Assembly: GCA_025141835.1 (NCBI GenBank)
Contig: CP081102.1
Coordinates: forward strand, 1,364,001 to 1,428,000
From: Rhodobacteraceae bacterium M385
GTDB taxonomy: Bacteria; Pseudomonadota; Alphaproteobacteria; Rhodobacterales; Rhodobacteraceae
Length of the DNA stretch: 64,000 nt
Direction: 5' to 3'
The position numbers and the translations under genes are program-made. Numbering within the stretch: position 1 is the first letter of the stretch; every line of letters starts with the position of its first letter. The notes beneath the pieces were generated by a model that saw only the letters and a list, made by a program, of their open reading frames with translations, did not search any database and was not told the origin of the DNA. Shown here piece by piece: positions 1 through 8,287 of the stretch.

Positions 1-829
1 TGTGATCGGGCTCCACCAGAAGGCCCGAGGTGAGATCAGGGACCGCAACCTGGCGCGGGACGACGCCAATCAGTTTTCCCAACCCAAGCAAGGCGCGGTT
101 CGTCAGATAGTTAACACTTTCGACCACAAGGGGCGGCTGGTACTGCGCGGCGTCCATGAAAACCTCATCAATCTGGCGGCGAAGGGTGGTTTCGGGCGGC
201 GGTAGTATCCAGCCGAAAGGGCGTAGATCATCGAACTGAAGTGACATTTGCCCCGCAAGGGGATGCGCTTTTCCGACCAAAAGGGCGATGTCCTCGTCGA
301 TCAGCGGTAGCTGGTGCAGGTCACGTCGATGGCGATGGGTGGGCAGCCGACCTACGACCATGTCGATCTCGCCGGTTTTAACCTTGGGCATCAACACCTC
401 GTTGGTGCCCTCGATCACCTTAAAGGCAACGTTGGGGCGCGTTTCCAGCACCCTTCCAATGGCACCGGGCACCAACCGGGCGGCCCCGGCGACAAGGGTT
501 CCCACGGTGACGCGGCCGGTTGCGCCCTCGGTCAAATCCTCCAACTCCTGCGCGGCTGTGCCGAGTTGCGCGAAGATCAACTGCGCGTGCCGAATTAAGG
601 CTGCTCCGTGGGGTGTCGGGATGACACCTCGGTTCGTTCGGTCAAACAAACGGACGTCGAAATCTGCTTCTAGATCCTTGATCAGCTTGGTGGCGGCAGG
701 CTGCGAAATGTTAAGGGATTGTGCCGCATAGAGAATGTTCTGGTGCTTCCCCGCCGCCACCAGCAGACGCAATTGGCGCAATTTCAGGCGGCTGACGGCT
801 CGGTCGAAGAGGGCGGAATTGCTGGCCAT
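1..829 (-). CDS. LysR-family transcriptional regulator (C-terminus beyond window)
   Basis: Reading the minus strand from the ATG at 829 gives an open frame to the window edge (about 276 residues). The N-terminus is a winged helix-turn-helix typical of LysR proteins: residues near 15-60 read LRQLRLLVAAGKHQN, then SQPAATKLIKDLE and LFDRTNRG. A periplasmic-binding-fold effector domain follows. The start lies one base after the stop of the aspartate dehydrogenase gene, so the two are cotranscribed. A dyad in the upstream divergent intergenic region (1624-1646) is a plausible binding site. LysR proteins are usually about 300 residues, so only a short C-terminal piece is missing. The effector is unknown; the neighbours suggest an amino or keto acid. 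Confidence 0.88.
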   Translation of the reverse strand, partial: MASNSALFDRAVSRLKLRQLRLLVAAGKHQNILYAAQSLNISQPAATKLIKDLEADFDVRLFDRTNRGVIPTPHGAALIRHAQLIFAQLGTAAQELEDLTEGATGRVTVGTLVAGAARLVPGAIGRVLETRPNVAFKVIEGTNEVLMPKVKTGEIDMVVGRLPTHRHRRDLHQLPLIDEDIALLVGKAHPLAGQMSLQFDDLRPFGWILPPPETTLRRQIDEVFMDAAQYQPPLVVESVNYLTNRALLGLGKLIGVVPRQVAVPDLTSGLLVEPDH

Positions 830-830
830 G

Positions 831-1592
831 TCACAGGAACCTAACGGGCGCGGAAGCCTGTTGCAGCGCGGACACCGCCGACATCGCTGCCAAGGCGGAG
901 GACCGTGGATTATCTGGCAGGCTGTTACCGGTAATTGTGAAATGCGCCTGACCAAATGCGCCGACAGCATTGATTTCGTGTGTATTTCCTGTGGCTTTTG
1001 GATCCGCGATCAGTGCTACCTCTGTGGCGTCAAACCCGATGCCGGCAAGGGCCACAGCGGCAGCAACATTGGCATTTTTGGGATACCGGAGCGCCGCGTC
1101 ACGGGCAGAGCCTTCGAAGTGGACGGCGGCATCGGCGACAGTGTCGAGGTCCAAGACCTCCTCTGCCATTGATCCACGCCACCCGGCGGGCGGCTTGCGC
1201 CCGGTGTAGGTGACCTTGGTTAATCCGCCGACACGGGCGGCGCGCAAGGCGTCCAATGCGCCGATGGCTCCGCTGGCCAGATGCAGGGTGGCTTGGCCCG
1301 CCTCGGCGGCTTGGGTCAGCGACCTCGCCAGCGCGTCATCGGCCAATGCGCCAAGGGACAGCGTCAACACGTTGATGCCCCGCGAAAGGGCCTTCGCGCC
1401 ATGGGCGGCCAACCCTTCGTGGCCCGCGCAGTCGATCAGCAGGTCTACCGGGGGCAGGTCAGCTACGTCCGTTACCGCGCCTGTCTGCGGGCTCCGCAGA
1501 ACACGAGCGACCAGCGCCATCCCCGGTGTGGCCGCGATATGCGTCGTGATATATCCGGCGATTGCGCCCTTTCCGATAACCGCCACTTGCAT
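831..1592 (-). CDS. L-aspartate dehydrogenase (NadX-like)
   Basis: The 253-residue protein starts with a Rossmann nucleotide-binding motif (GKGAIAGY, residues 8-15). It carries the signature of the aspartate dehydrogenase family, PKNANVAAAVALAG, around residues 170-183, and a downstream GNTHEI segment. The family catalyses reversible NAD(P)-dependent oxidation of L-aspartate to iminoaspartate/oxaloacetate and can feed NAD synthesis. Length matches the family (about 265). An AAGGA ribosome-binding site lies 8 bases before the ATG at 1592. It heads an operon with the LysR gene and is divergent from a molybdenum hydroxylase gene. Because it sits in a catabolic island, a role in transamination or deamination of a pathway intermediate is as likely as NAD synthesis; that is inference. 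Confidence 0.8.
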   Translation of the reverse strand: MQVAVIGKGAIAGYITTHIAATPGMALVARVLRSPQTGAVTDVADLPPVDLLIDCAGHEGLAAHGAKALSRGINVLTLSLGALADDALARSLTQAAEAGQATLHLASGAIGALDALRAARVGGLTKVTYTGRKPPAGWRGSMAEEVLDLDTVADAAVHFEGSARDAALRYPKNANVAAAVALAGIGFDATEVALIADPKATGNTHEINAVGAFGQAHFTITGNSLPDNPRSSALAAMSAVSALQQASAPVRFL

Positions 1593-1623
1593 CTGATGCG
1601 TCCTTCTTGGATATATAAAAACT

Positions 1624-1646
1624 GTAGCATCAAAAAGTTCTGCTAC
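1624..1646. promoter_or_regulatory. inverted repeat, candidate LysR operator
   Basis: GTAGCA and TGCTAC form a perfect 6-bp dyad separated by 11 bases, in the 126-bp gap between the divergent aspartate dehydrogenase and molybdopterin hydroxylase genes. Spacing and place fit a LysR-type binding box serving both directions. It is not a canonical T-N11-A, because the innermost pair is A/T reversed. Confidence 0.5.
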
Positions 1647-1718
1647 CCGGATAAGTTATACCCACTGTGCCTTAATACGATTTCGGAATTCAAGCGCTTC
1701 GTGGTTAATTTTCCCCAC

Positions 1719-3824
1719 ATGTTAGACAGAACCGCACATGTTATTGGGGCCTCGCCCGTAGACCGCCGCGCTGCCATTCGGCTGCGCGGGGAAGGGCTGT
1801 TTGTGGGCGATGTGGCGCTGACAAACCCGCTTCATCTTGCGTTCGCCCGTGCCACGGAACCCGAGGGGGCGCTTGCGCCGATCGAGACGGAAGATGCGTT
1901 GGCTGTGCCCGGCGTCGTTTCGGTGCACTTGGGCTCAGACGTGGCGCATTTGTGCGCGTTGTCCGTTAACCCGGTCATTCCGATGCGCGCGACCCCGGCC
2001 TTTCCGATCCTCGCCACAGATAACGTCACCGGATTGGGGCAACCGATTGCTGCGGTTTTGGCAGAAAGCGCCCACGCCGCACAGGACGGGGCAGAGGCTA
2101 TTTGGGCGGATATTACCCCCAATGATGCGACGGAGCACGCCCCCATCGCGACACGGCGTTGGCGCACGGGCGACCCGGCGTTGGCGTTTGAGCAGGCCGA
2201 TCATGTGGTCGAGGTTAATGTCCAACACCCCCGCCTTGCGCCCACATCGTTGGAGCCGAGAGCGATTGCCGTGGAGTGGACCGAGGACGGTTTAACCATC
2301 TGGCATTCCACGCAAACACCGCACCGCACGCGGTCTGAACTCGCCAAGATGCTTGGCGTTGATCCGGGTTTTATGCGGGTGATCGCCCCGGATGTCGGGG
2401 GCGCGTTTGGAATGAAGGCCTCGCTTTATCCAGAAGAGGTTTTTGCCGTTTGGGCCGCGTTGCATCACCGCCGTTCTGTTCGGTGGTGCGCCACGCGCAG
2501 CGAGGATTTTCTGTCTGCCACGCAGGGGCGAGGGTTGACGACATGGGGCCGTTTGGCCGTAGCCGCTGACGGTACTTTCTCGGCGTTAGAGGCGCGGGTG
2601 ACGGCGCCTGTGGGGCCTTGGCTGGCGAATTCGGCCCTTGTTCCAGCGTGGAATGCCGCGCGTATTCTGCCCTGCGGGTATAACATCCATACCGTTGATA
2701 TTGAGACGAACGCCCTCATGGATGCCCGCGCGCCGATGGGGATATATCGCGGCGCCGGGCGGCCAGAAGCGGCCTGTTTGATGGAGCGTTTGGTCGAAGA
2801 GGCCGCGCGCGCGACGGGGCTGGACCCGATGGAGATCCGAGCTCGCAATGTCTTGGAGGCCAGCGCCCTGCCGACCCTCACTGCAACGGGTAACAGATTG
2901 GATTCCGGGGATTATCCCGTGGCACTGACCGATAGTGCGGCGGCGTCAGACTACCCCGCGTTGCTTATAGAACGCGACCGCAAAAGGGCAGCGGGAGGGG
3001 TGAGCGGCCTGGGCGTGGCCTTCTATTTGGAGCCTTCAGGTGAGGGGTTTGAAACGGCCCGCGTGCGTTGGTCTGAGGCGGGGGTGGAGATCGCCAGCGG
3101 CTCGTCCAGCCAAGGGCAGGGGCGCGAAACCGGCTACGCCCAGATTGCGGCTGATGTTCTTGAGGTCTCGCTTAGCGATGTGCGGGTGGTTCAGGGCGAC
3201 ACCAAGACTTGCCCTGAAGGGATCGGGGCGGTGGCGTCGCGGAGCACGGCGATCGGGGGCAGCGCGGTTTTCGTGGCGTGCGAACGCCTTCGGGCAAGGC
3301 ACTTGAATGGCGAAAAGCTGCCGCTGGAAGAAGACGTGCGCTATGAAAACGAGGGCCAAGCCTGGGGCTACGGCGTCACCATCGTGGCGGTGGACGTGGA
3401 CCGGGACACGGGCCAGTTTGAGATCACAAATGCCACCAGTTTTGACGATACCGGGCGGGTCGTGAACCCGGCCTTTGTGGAGGGGCAGATCAGGGGCGGA
3501 TTTGCCCAAGGTCTGGGCGAGGCGATGATGGAAGAAGTCGTCTACGACGCCTCGGGCCAACTGCTGACGGGCAGTCTGATGGACTACGCCTTGCCGCGCG
3601 CCACCGATATGCCGGCGCTGAAAATCGCCTCGTCCGAGCATCCGTCGCCGTTCAACGCCTTGGGCGCAAAGGGTGTGGGTGAAGCGGGCACGATTGGCGC
3701 TCCGGCGGCCATCTTGAATGCGGTCTTGGATGCAGTGCACCCCTTGGGCGTCCGGCACCTTGATATGCCTCTTACACCTTGCAAAATTTGGTCCGCCATC
3801 GGCGCGGCAGAGAAGGAAACCTGA
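1719..3824 (+). CDS. xanthine/aldehyde/CO dehydrogenase family molybdopterin-binding subunit, compact and without partner subunits
   Basis: The 701-residue protein has the CoxL/XdhB architecture: an N-terminal a/b hammerhead (about 18-125), then molybdopterin-binding domains. GGAFGMK (227-233) matches the glycine-rich Mo-cofactor loop. GVGEAG (652-657) carries the catalytic glutamate at 655. Such subunits hydroxylate purines, aldehydes or N-heterocycles and normally work with a [2Fe-2S] and an FAD subunit. Neither is encoded nearby. It is about 50-80 residues shorter than usual, with the gap near residues 510-550. The frame is open upstream of 1719, but that part lies opposite the aspartate dehydrogenase gene, so the ATG at 1719 in the intergenic region is preferred. 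Its stop overlaps the next start (TGATG). Confidence 0.85.
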   Translation: MLDRTAHVIGASPVDRRAAIRLRGEGLFVGDVALTNPLHLAFARATEPEGALAPIETEDALAVPGVVSVHLGSDVAHLCALSVNPVIPMRATPAFPILATDNVTGLGQPIAAVLAESAHAAQDGAEAIWADITPNDATEHAPIATRRWRTGDPALAFEQADHVVEVNVQHPRLAPTSLEPRAIAVEWTEDGLTIWHSTQTPHRTRSELAKMLGVDPGFMRVIAPDVGGAFGMKASLYPEEVFAVWAALHHRRSVRWCATRSEDFLSATQGRGLTTWGRLAVAADGTFSALEARVTAPVGPWLANSALVPAWNAARILPCGYNIHTVDIETNALMDARAPMGIYRGAGRPEAACLMERLVEEAARATGLDPMEIRARNVLEASALPTLTATGNRLDSGDYPVALTDSAAASDYPALLIERDRKRAAGGVSGLGVAFYLEPSGEGFETARVRWSEAGVEIASGSSSQGQGRETGYAQIAADVLEVSLSDVRVVQGDTKTCPEGIGAVASRSTAIGGSAVFVACERLRARHLNGEKLPLEEDVRYENEGQAWGYGVTIVAVDVDRDTGQFEITNATSFDDTGRVVNPAFVEGQIRGGFAQGLGEAMMEEVVYDASGQLLTGSLMDYALPRATDMPALKIASSEHPSPFNALGAKGVGEAGTIGAPAAILNAVLDAVHPLGVRHLDMPLTPCKIWSAIGAAEKET

Positions 3825-4777
3825 TGAAATACAGTCGTTTAGATGCGAAAGACCACGCGCAGGAAAACTTCCGCGGTATCTGGGCCGCGTGCCTGAATCC
3901 TTGGCGGGAAGACGGGTCTTTTAATGAAGAGGGCTTTCGTTCCAACATTCGCCATTGGGTGGATGATCTGGCAATCGCGGGTCTTTTCATTGCCGGAAAA
4001 CAGGGTGAGTTCTTCTCGATGACGTTGGAAGAGCGCAAGCGCAACATCGAGATCGCAGTGGACGAATGCGGCGCGTTGGCGGGCACGATCTTCTCGGCCT
4101 CGGACCAGAACTTCGAGACAGTCGTTGAACTGGCCCTTCATGCGCAGAACTGTGGCGCGGATTACGTGGTGGTCCACGCGCCTGTGCTCCATTTCGTGAG
4201 CAATCAAGACGAGATCTTATACAATTACTACAAGGCCATTTGTGAGCGCGTCGATATTGGCATCGCCATGTGGAGCCATCCCGACAGCGGCTATCTGATG
4301 TCCCCGCAGCTTTGCGCCCGGATCGCGGAATTGCCCAACATCGTGGCGATCAAATATTCGGTCCCGCGCCCCCTTTATGTGGAGCTTTCACAGCTGGCGG
4401 GCGACAAAATCCATGTGTCCACCGCAGATGAAAGCGCGTGGTTGGAGAACATCGAAGAGCTGAATTGGAAGCTCTATCTCTGTTCCTCTCCGCCGTACCA
4501 AATTCAGTCGAAAGTCGATCAGCGGATGAACGAATATACGCGTTTGGCGTTTGAAGGCAACTTTGCAGAGGCCCGCCGGGTGCGGGACAGTCTTGATCCT
4601 GTACGCGCGGCGTTCAAGCGCACGAAACCCGCCGATAAACCTCAGGCGCATGGTAAGTATTGGCAAGAGCTGTTGGGCCAAGTGGGCGGCGGCGTTCGTG
4701 CCCCGATGTTGGACCTGACCGAAGCGGAAAAGGCCGCGACGCGGGCGGCGTTCGCCTCTAGCGGGTTGCAGACCTAA
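3824..4777 (+). CDS. dihydrodipicolinate synthase (DapA/NanA) family aldolase
   Basis: The 317-residue TIM-barrel protein has the family's GKQGE motif (58-62), followed by LEERK, and the Schiff-base lysine in VAIKYS (K177). Members condense or cleave pyruvate or related 2-keto acids with aldehydes. Several act on sugar acids rather than in lysine synthesis. The start at 3824 overlaps the previous stop and has a GAAGGAA ribosome-binding site; an earlier in-frame start at 3779 would run back into the hydroxylase gene. Coupling to the hydroxylase suggests a catabolic aldolase. The substrate cannot be read from sequence. A true DapA is unlikely given the extended N-terminus and the catabolic setting. 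Confidence 0.85.
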   Translation: MKYSRLDAKDHAQENFRGIWAACLNPWREDGSFNEEGFRSNIRHWVDDLAIAGLFIAGKQGEFFSMTLEERKRNIEIAVDECGALAGTIFSASDQNFETVVELALHAQNCGADYVVVHAPVLHFVSNQDEILYNYYKAICERVDIGIAMWSHPDSGYLMSPQLCARIAELPNIVAIKYSVPRPLYVELSQLAGDKIHVSTADESAWLENIEELNWKLYLCSSPPYQIQSKVDQRMNEYTRLAFEGNFAEARRVRDSLDPVRAAFKRTKPADKPQAHGKYWQELLGQVGGGVRAPMLDLTEAEKAATRAAFASSGLQT

Positions 4778-5114
4778 GCGCCTTGGCGGGGGCAAAGTCA
4801 TGCCTGTTTCGGCAGTGGGTAGGGACGGCTCGGATCGGGGTTCGCTCTTCCACCTGCTGGTAGCAGTCTTTGTGGAGAAAGCAGACATCGCAATTCTGGA
4901 CGAGCTCTTTGAAGCGCCCACGGCGGTGTTCGTCAAATAGGTCTACACCCAGCATGCGCGCCATGGTTTTGGCGATCGCGACGCTGCGCGCGGTCCGTTC
5001 CACGAATGGAGAGGATTGCTCTGTCGCAACTGGATGGACGCGGTTTTGTTGCGGGGCTGCGTGGTTCGTCTGACTTTTGCCGCTGCTTGCGGGTGCTGAA
5101 AAACGCTCTGTCAT
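4758..5114 (-). CDS. DUF6455-like small Cys-rich protein
   Basis: The 118-residue product has a C-terminal module starting ARMLGVDLFDEHRRG, with cysteines at 75, 78, 84 and 101 in the pattern CxxC-x5-C-x16-CRNR. This resembles the DUF6455 family common in Rhodobacteraceae, thought to bind a metal; the function is unknown. The N-terminal 45 residues are low complexity, so a start at the later Met (ARMLGVD region) or an earlier ATG at 5159 is possible. The gene is convergent with and overlaps the end of the aldolase gene by 20 bases. Codon quality is weaker than in neighbours, so it is called with moderate confidence. Confidence 0.55.
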   Translation of the reverse strand: MTERFSAPASSGKSQTNHAAPQQNRVHPVATEQSSPFVERTARSVAIAKTMARMLGVDLFDEHRRGRFKELVQNCDVCFLHKDCYQQVEERTPIRAVPTHCRNRHDFAPAKALRSATR

Positions 5115-5272
5115 TATTCGGTGATGCCTTCGGGTCGAGATTAGTAAAGCAGCGTGCATTCAATGGTTTATGTCGAGATTTCTGGGCCTTCTCACGATGC
5201 CCCCTGTGCGATGCACAGTTTCGCAGCGTGCCCGTAGAAGGACCGGTTCTCGGGATCAGTATACAGGTGTGC

Positions 5273-5282
5273 CAATCGATTG
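5273..5282. promoter_or_regulatory. LacI-type operator candidate (CAATCGATTG)
   Basis: A perfect 10-bp palindrome with a central CG, the hallmark of LacI-family operators, lies 89 bp before the desaturase gene. The same AATCGATT core recurs at 8291-8298 in front of the other enzyme operon. The rest of 5115-5370 shows no gene. Confidence 0.5.
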
Positions 5283-5370
5283 AAAGTATGAAGCGCGACG
5301 AATTTTCGCCGTTGCTGATTGACTTGCCCCCGCCCGCCAAACAACTTGCGCCTATCTGGGAGGATCATTG

Positions 5371-6459
5371 ATGACACGCGTGCAAGCACGGGATTATTCA
5401 CTAAACGGCGCCGAAAGCACCCGTGCGGAGGAGCTAGGTTTGGTGTCAGCGCAGTGGTATCATTCTGACGTGCCCCGTAAGGTCATGAAGGGCCTGATGA
5501 AGCGCAGCGACACAGCGGCGACGCGCGACACGGCCATGTGGCTCGGCCTGATGGTCATGACAGCTTTGGGCGGTATTTTGACCTGGGGTACTTGGTGGTG
5601 TGTCCCGTTTTTTGCGGTCTACGGCGTGCTTTACGGGTCGGCGTGCGACAGTCGGTGGCATGAATGCGGGCATGGTACGGCGTTCAAGACCCAGTGGAAG
5701 AACGATTGGGTCTACGTCATCGCGAGCTTCATGGTGATGCGGAATCCGGTCGCCTGGCGGTGGAGCCACGCGCGCCATCACACCGATACGATCATCGTCG
5801 GGCGTGACCCCGAGATCGCCCTGATGCGCCCGCCCGACATCGCCCGGAAGGCTTTGGCGTTCATCGGATTGCCCGATGTGTTCCAGCACTTCGGTGTTCT
5901 TGTGCGGCAAGCGACCGGTCGATTGACCGAGGCAGAAGCGCTTTACATCCCCGAGAGTGAACTGCCCAAGGTCGCGTTCTGGGCGCGTATTTTCGTGGCA
6001 ATCCACGCGGTTGCATTGCTTTGGGCCTTGCTTAGCTGGTCTTGGTTGCCCTTGGTTTTAATCGGCGGGCCGCGCATTTATGGGACGTGGCACATGGTGA
6101 TGGTGGGGTTGTTGCAGCACGGGGGCCTGGCCGAAGATGTGCTGGATCACCGCCTGAATTCACGCACCGTTTACATGAACCCCGTCAGCCGCTGGCTGTA
6201 TTGGAACATGAATTACCACGTTGAACATCACATGTTCCCGATGGTTCCCTACCACGCATTGCCCGATCTCCACGCGCTGATCAAAGACGATCTACCCCCC
6301 GCGAACCCGTCCATTCCGCATGCTTATGCTGAGATGCTCGGCGCGTTGTGGCGCCAAAGGACGGAGCCGGGGCATTATGCCCGTCGCGCGCTTCCAGCGG
6401 GGGCGCGACCTTACCGGGAAGAACTGCACGGCCAAGATGCGCTGCCCGAGGTGAGCTAG
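5371..6459 (+). CDS. membrane fatty-acid-desaturase-superfamily oxygenase (MocD-like)
   Basis: The 362-residue protein has two to four hydrophobic segments and the three histidine boxes of di-iron desaturases/hydroxylases: HECGH (97-101), HARHH (133-137) and HVEHH (283-287). The stretch SHARHHTDTIIVGRDPEI is like rhizopine-catabolism MocD proteins as I remember them, a family distinct from acyl-lipid desaturases. MocD is thought to demethylate or hydroxylate a methylated inosamine with a partner ferredoxin MocE, which is not found here. The ATG at 5371 is chosen over TTG at 5368 because AGGA sits 6 bases before it. It shares an operon with the following SDR and lies in a sugar/cyclitol island. 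Lipid desaturation remains the alternative. Confidence 0.8.
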   Translation: MTRVQARDYSLNGAESTRAEELGLVSAQWYHSDVPRKVMKGLMKRSDTAATRDTAMWLGLMVMTALGGILTWGTWWCVPFFAVYGVLYGSACDSRWHECGHGTAFKTQWKNDWVYVIASFMVMRNPVAWRWSHARHHTDTIIVGRDPEIALMRPPDIARKALAFIGLPDVFQHFGVLVRQATGRLTEAEALYIPESELPKVAFWARIFVAIHAVALLWALLSWSWLPLVLIGGPRIYGTWHMVMVGLLQHGGLAEDVLDHRLNSRTVYMNPVSRWLYWNMNYHVEHHMFPMVPYHALPDLHALIKDDLPPANPSIPHAYAEMLGALWRQRTEPGHYARRALPAGARPYREELHGQDALPEVS

Positions 6460-6488
6460 ATGAATGTTAACGGATTGAGGGCGGGTTG

Positions 6489-7211
6489 ATGGCGGATCTG
6501 ACAGGAAGAGTGGTGCTCATCACCGGGGCCGCACGCGGCATCGGCGCGGCCATCGCCGAGGCTTGCACTAAGGCCGGGGCCGAGGTGATCGGGGTAGACC
6601 GCGACGCGACGCCCGGCGGGATCGTGGCTGACCTTGCCACGCCCGATGCGCCCGGCCGGATCTTTGCGCAGGCTGTTGAAATGGCGGGACGGGTTGACGG
6701 TCTGGTAAATGCTGCCGGTCTGACGACCCGTGCCTCGTTCACCGATGCCGATGTGGCGCGTTTTGATGCCTTGATTGCCGTGAACCTACGGGCCCCGTTC
6801 TTCCTGATGGCCGAATTGGTGTCCCATCTTCGGGGCCGGAATGTCGGTGGATCGGTCGTGAATATCCAGTCGATGAACGCCCATTGTGGTACGCCCGAGC
6901 TGGCGATTTATTCGGCCAGTAAGGGGGGCTTGCAGACGCTCACGAAGAACGCAGCGCAGGCCCATATGGCTGATCGCATCAGGGTTAACGGCATTAACCT
7001 TGGTTGGGTCGCCACGGAATCTGAACAGGCGGTGCACGCCGATAAAGGGGCGGGATGGCTGGACCAGCAGGCCGCGCAGCAACCCTTGGGACGCCTTGTC
7101 ACGGCAAAGGAATGCGCGGCGCAAGCGCTGTGGATGTTATCGGATGCGTCGATCCCGATGTCCGGGGTGAACATGGATTTGGAGCAATGGGTCGCCGGAG
7201 CCGCACCCTAA
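6489..7211 (+). CDS. short-chain dehydrogenase/reductase (SDR)
   Basis: The 240-residue classical SDR has TGAARGIG (cofactor binding, residues 13-20), NAAG near 80 and the catalytic YSASK near 143, preceded by Ser in NIQS. It catalyses NAD(P)-dependent alcohol/ketone interconversion, probably on a polyol or cyclitol given the context. It follows the desaturase gene by 29 bases. The ATG at 6489 is preceded by a purine-rich GAGGGCGGG. A copy of the dispersed TTAACGNCGTTAA motif lies inside it at 6985-6997. Its last bases overlap the end of the convergent LacI gene. Confidence 0.85.
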   Translation: MADLTGRVVLITGAARGIGAAIAEACTKAGAEVIGVDRDATPGGIVADLATPDAPGRIFAQAVEMAGRVDGLVNAAGLTTRASFTDADVARFDALIAVNLRAPFFLMAELVSHLRGRNVGGSVVNIQSMNAHCGTPELAIYSASKGGLQTLTKNAAQAHMADRIRVNGINLGWVATESEQAVHADKGAGWLDQQAAQQPLGRLVTAKECAAQALWMLSDASIPMSGVNMDLEQWVAGAAP

Positions 7212-8230
7212 GACGGGCTGGCTGTGGAGGCGCGGATGACCAACTCTACCGGCAACAGGTCTTCGACCGGCGGGGCAGGGGGAGAGGTATCTAATCTCTC
7301 TAACAGACGTGCGGCGGCAGTGCGCCCCAAGCGGACCCGATCTTGGCGGATCGTGGTTAACGCAGGCACATAATAGGCGGACATATCAATGTCGTCGAAC
7401 CCCACGACCGAAATATCCTCTGGCACGCGAAGCCCGCCTGCGCGCAGGCAGGCGATCAGGCCAAAAGCCACCATATCGGCGGCACAAAAGACCGCTGTCG
7501 GGCGGTCCTCCATCGCCAAAATCTGACGTGCCGCGTCGTGGCCGGACTCTAGGGAAAAGTCGCCGCGGATGATCCAATCCTCTCTCGCGGGCAGGCCAAG
7601 ACGGGCGCGTTCTTCTAACATGCCTTGGCGGCGCACGCGGGTCAGAACGTTGCCGCTTGGCCCGGTGACATGGGCAATCTTACGGTGCCCCAGATCGTGC
7701 AGATGCCTTATCGCAAGGCGGGCCCCTTCGGCGTTGTCGGACTGGATGGAGGGGAAAACGTAGCCGTCCACCCACTCACATGCGAAGACGATCTTCTGGT
7801 CAACTCCCGCCGCATTGCACGCATCCAAGGTAGCGTGACTTAACCCGCCATCAAGGCTCACAACACCATCAATCCGCCCACTGGTGAAGTTGCCCGCGAG
7901 TTCGGTATCGTGAAGCGGCCTGCTTTCGGTGTCGGCAATCAGTACAGCGTAGTCACTGCCAGAGAACCCCTTTGAAATGCCTTGTAAGATCTCGGAATAA
8001 AATGGTTTTCCAAGGTTCGGGACCAGGATCAGAACGGCGCCGGCCCGGCGCATCCGCAAGTTTCGAGCGGCATGATTCACGTGGTAGCCTGTCGTCCTGA
8101 CGGCCTCCAACACGGCCTCTCTCGTGGCGTCAGACACAACGCCGGGGTTTGATAATGCGCGGCTGACTGTGGCAGTCGAAACCTTGGCCGCCGTGGCCAC
8201 ATCTTGGATCGTTGCGTTTCTCGGGGCCAT
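7208..8230 (-). CDS. LacI-family transcriptional repressor
   Basis: The 340-residue protein begins with the LacI helix-turn-helix (TIQDVATAAKVSTATVSRALSN segment at about 7-28) and the hinge region. A periplasmic-binding-like effector domain follows. It ends with the family's VVGFDDIDMSAYYVPALTTIRQD region. It is divergent from the SDR/Gfo/ABC operon. Two operator-like palindromes with the core AATCGATT (5273-5282 and 8288-8301) flank it, in front of both enzyme operons. It is therefore likely the local repressor, released by the imported sugar or a metabolite. This is inference from layout and site symmetry. Confidence 0.92.
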   Translation of the reverse strand: MAPRNATIQDVATAAKVSTATVSRALSNPGVVSDATREAVLEAVRTTGYHVNHAARNLRMRRAGAVLILVPNLGKPFYSEILQGISKGFSGSDYAVLIADTESRPLHDTELAGNFTSGRIDGVVSLDGGLSHATLDACNAAGVDQKIVFACEWVDGYVFPSIQSDNAEGARLAIRHLHDLGHRKIAHVTGPSGNVLTRVRRQGMLEERARLGLPAREDWIIRGDFSLESGHDAARQILAMEDRPTAVFCAADMVAFGLIACLRAGGLRVPEDISVVGFDDIDMSAYYVPALTTIRQDRVRLGRTAAARLLERLDTSPPAPPVEDLLPVELVIRASTASPS

Positions 8231-8261
8231 TGAACTCTACCAGAACTGGATTTGTGTCTTG

Positions 8262-8286
8262 ACTCGAATCTGTGAGTAGTTCGAGT
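8262..8286. promoter_or_regulatory. inverted repeat ACTCGAA-N11-TTCGAGT
   Basis: A perfect 7-bp dyad with an 11-base spacer lies in the divergent LacI/SDR intergenic region, directly beside the LacI-like operator. It could be a second regulator site or part of a composite operator. Confidence 0.45.
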
Positions 8287-8287
8287 A

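Noticed and set aside
1281..1718. 5' extension of the molybdenum hydroxylase gene
   Set aside because: It runs antisense through the aspartate dehydrogenase gene and adds no homologous sequence; the intergenic ATG at 1719 fits the family start.
4758..5114. MocE-like ferredoxin for the MocD-like oxygenase
   Set aside because: The four cysteines are spaced as in DUF6455-type proteins, without the CxH/CxxH Rieske or plant-type ferredoxin pattern, and the gene is on the opposite strand.
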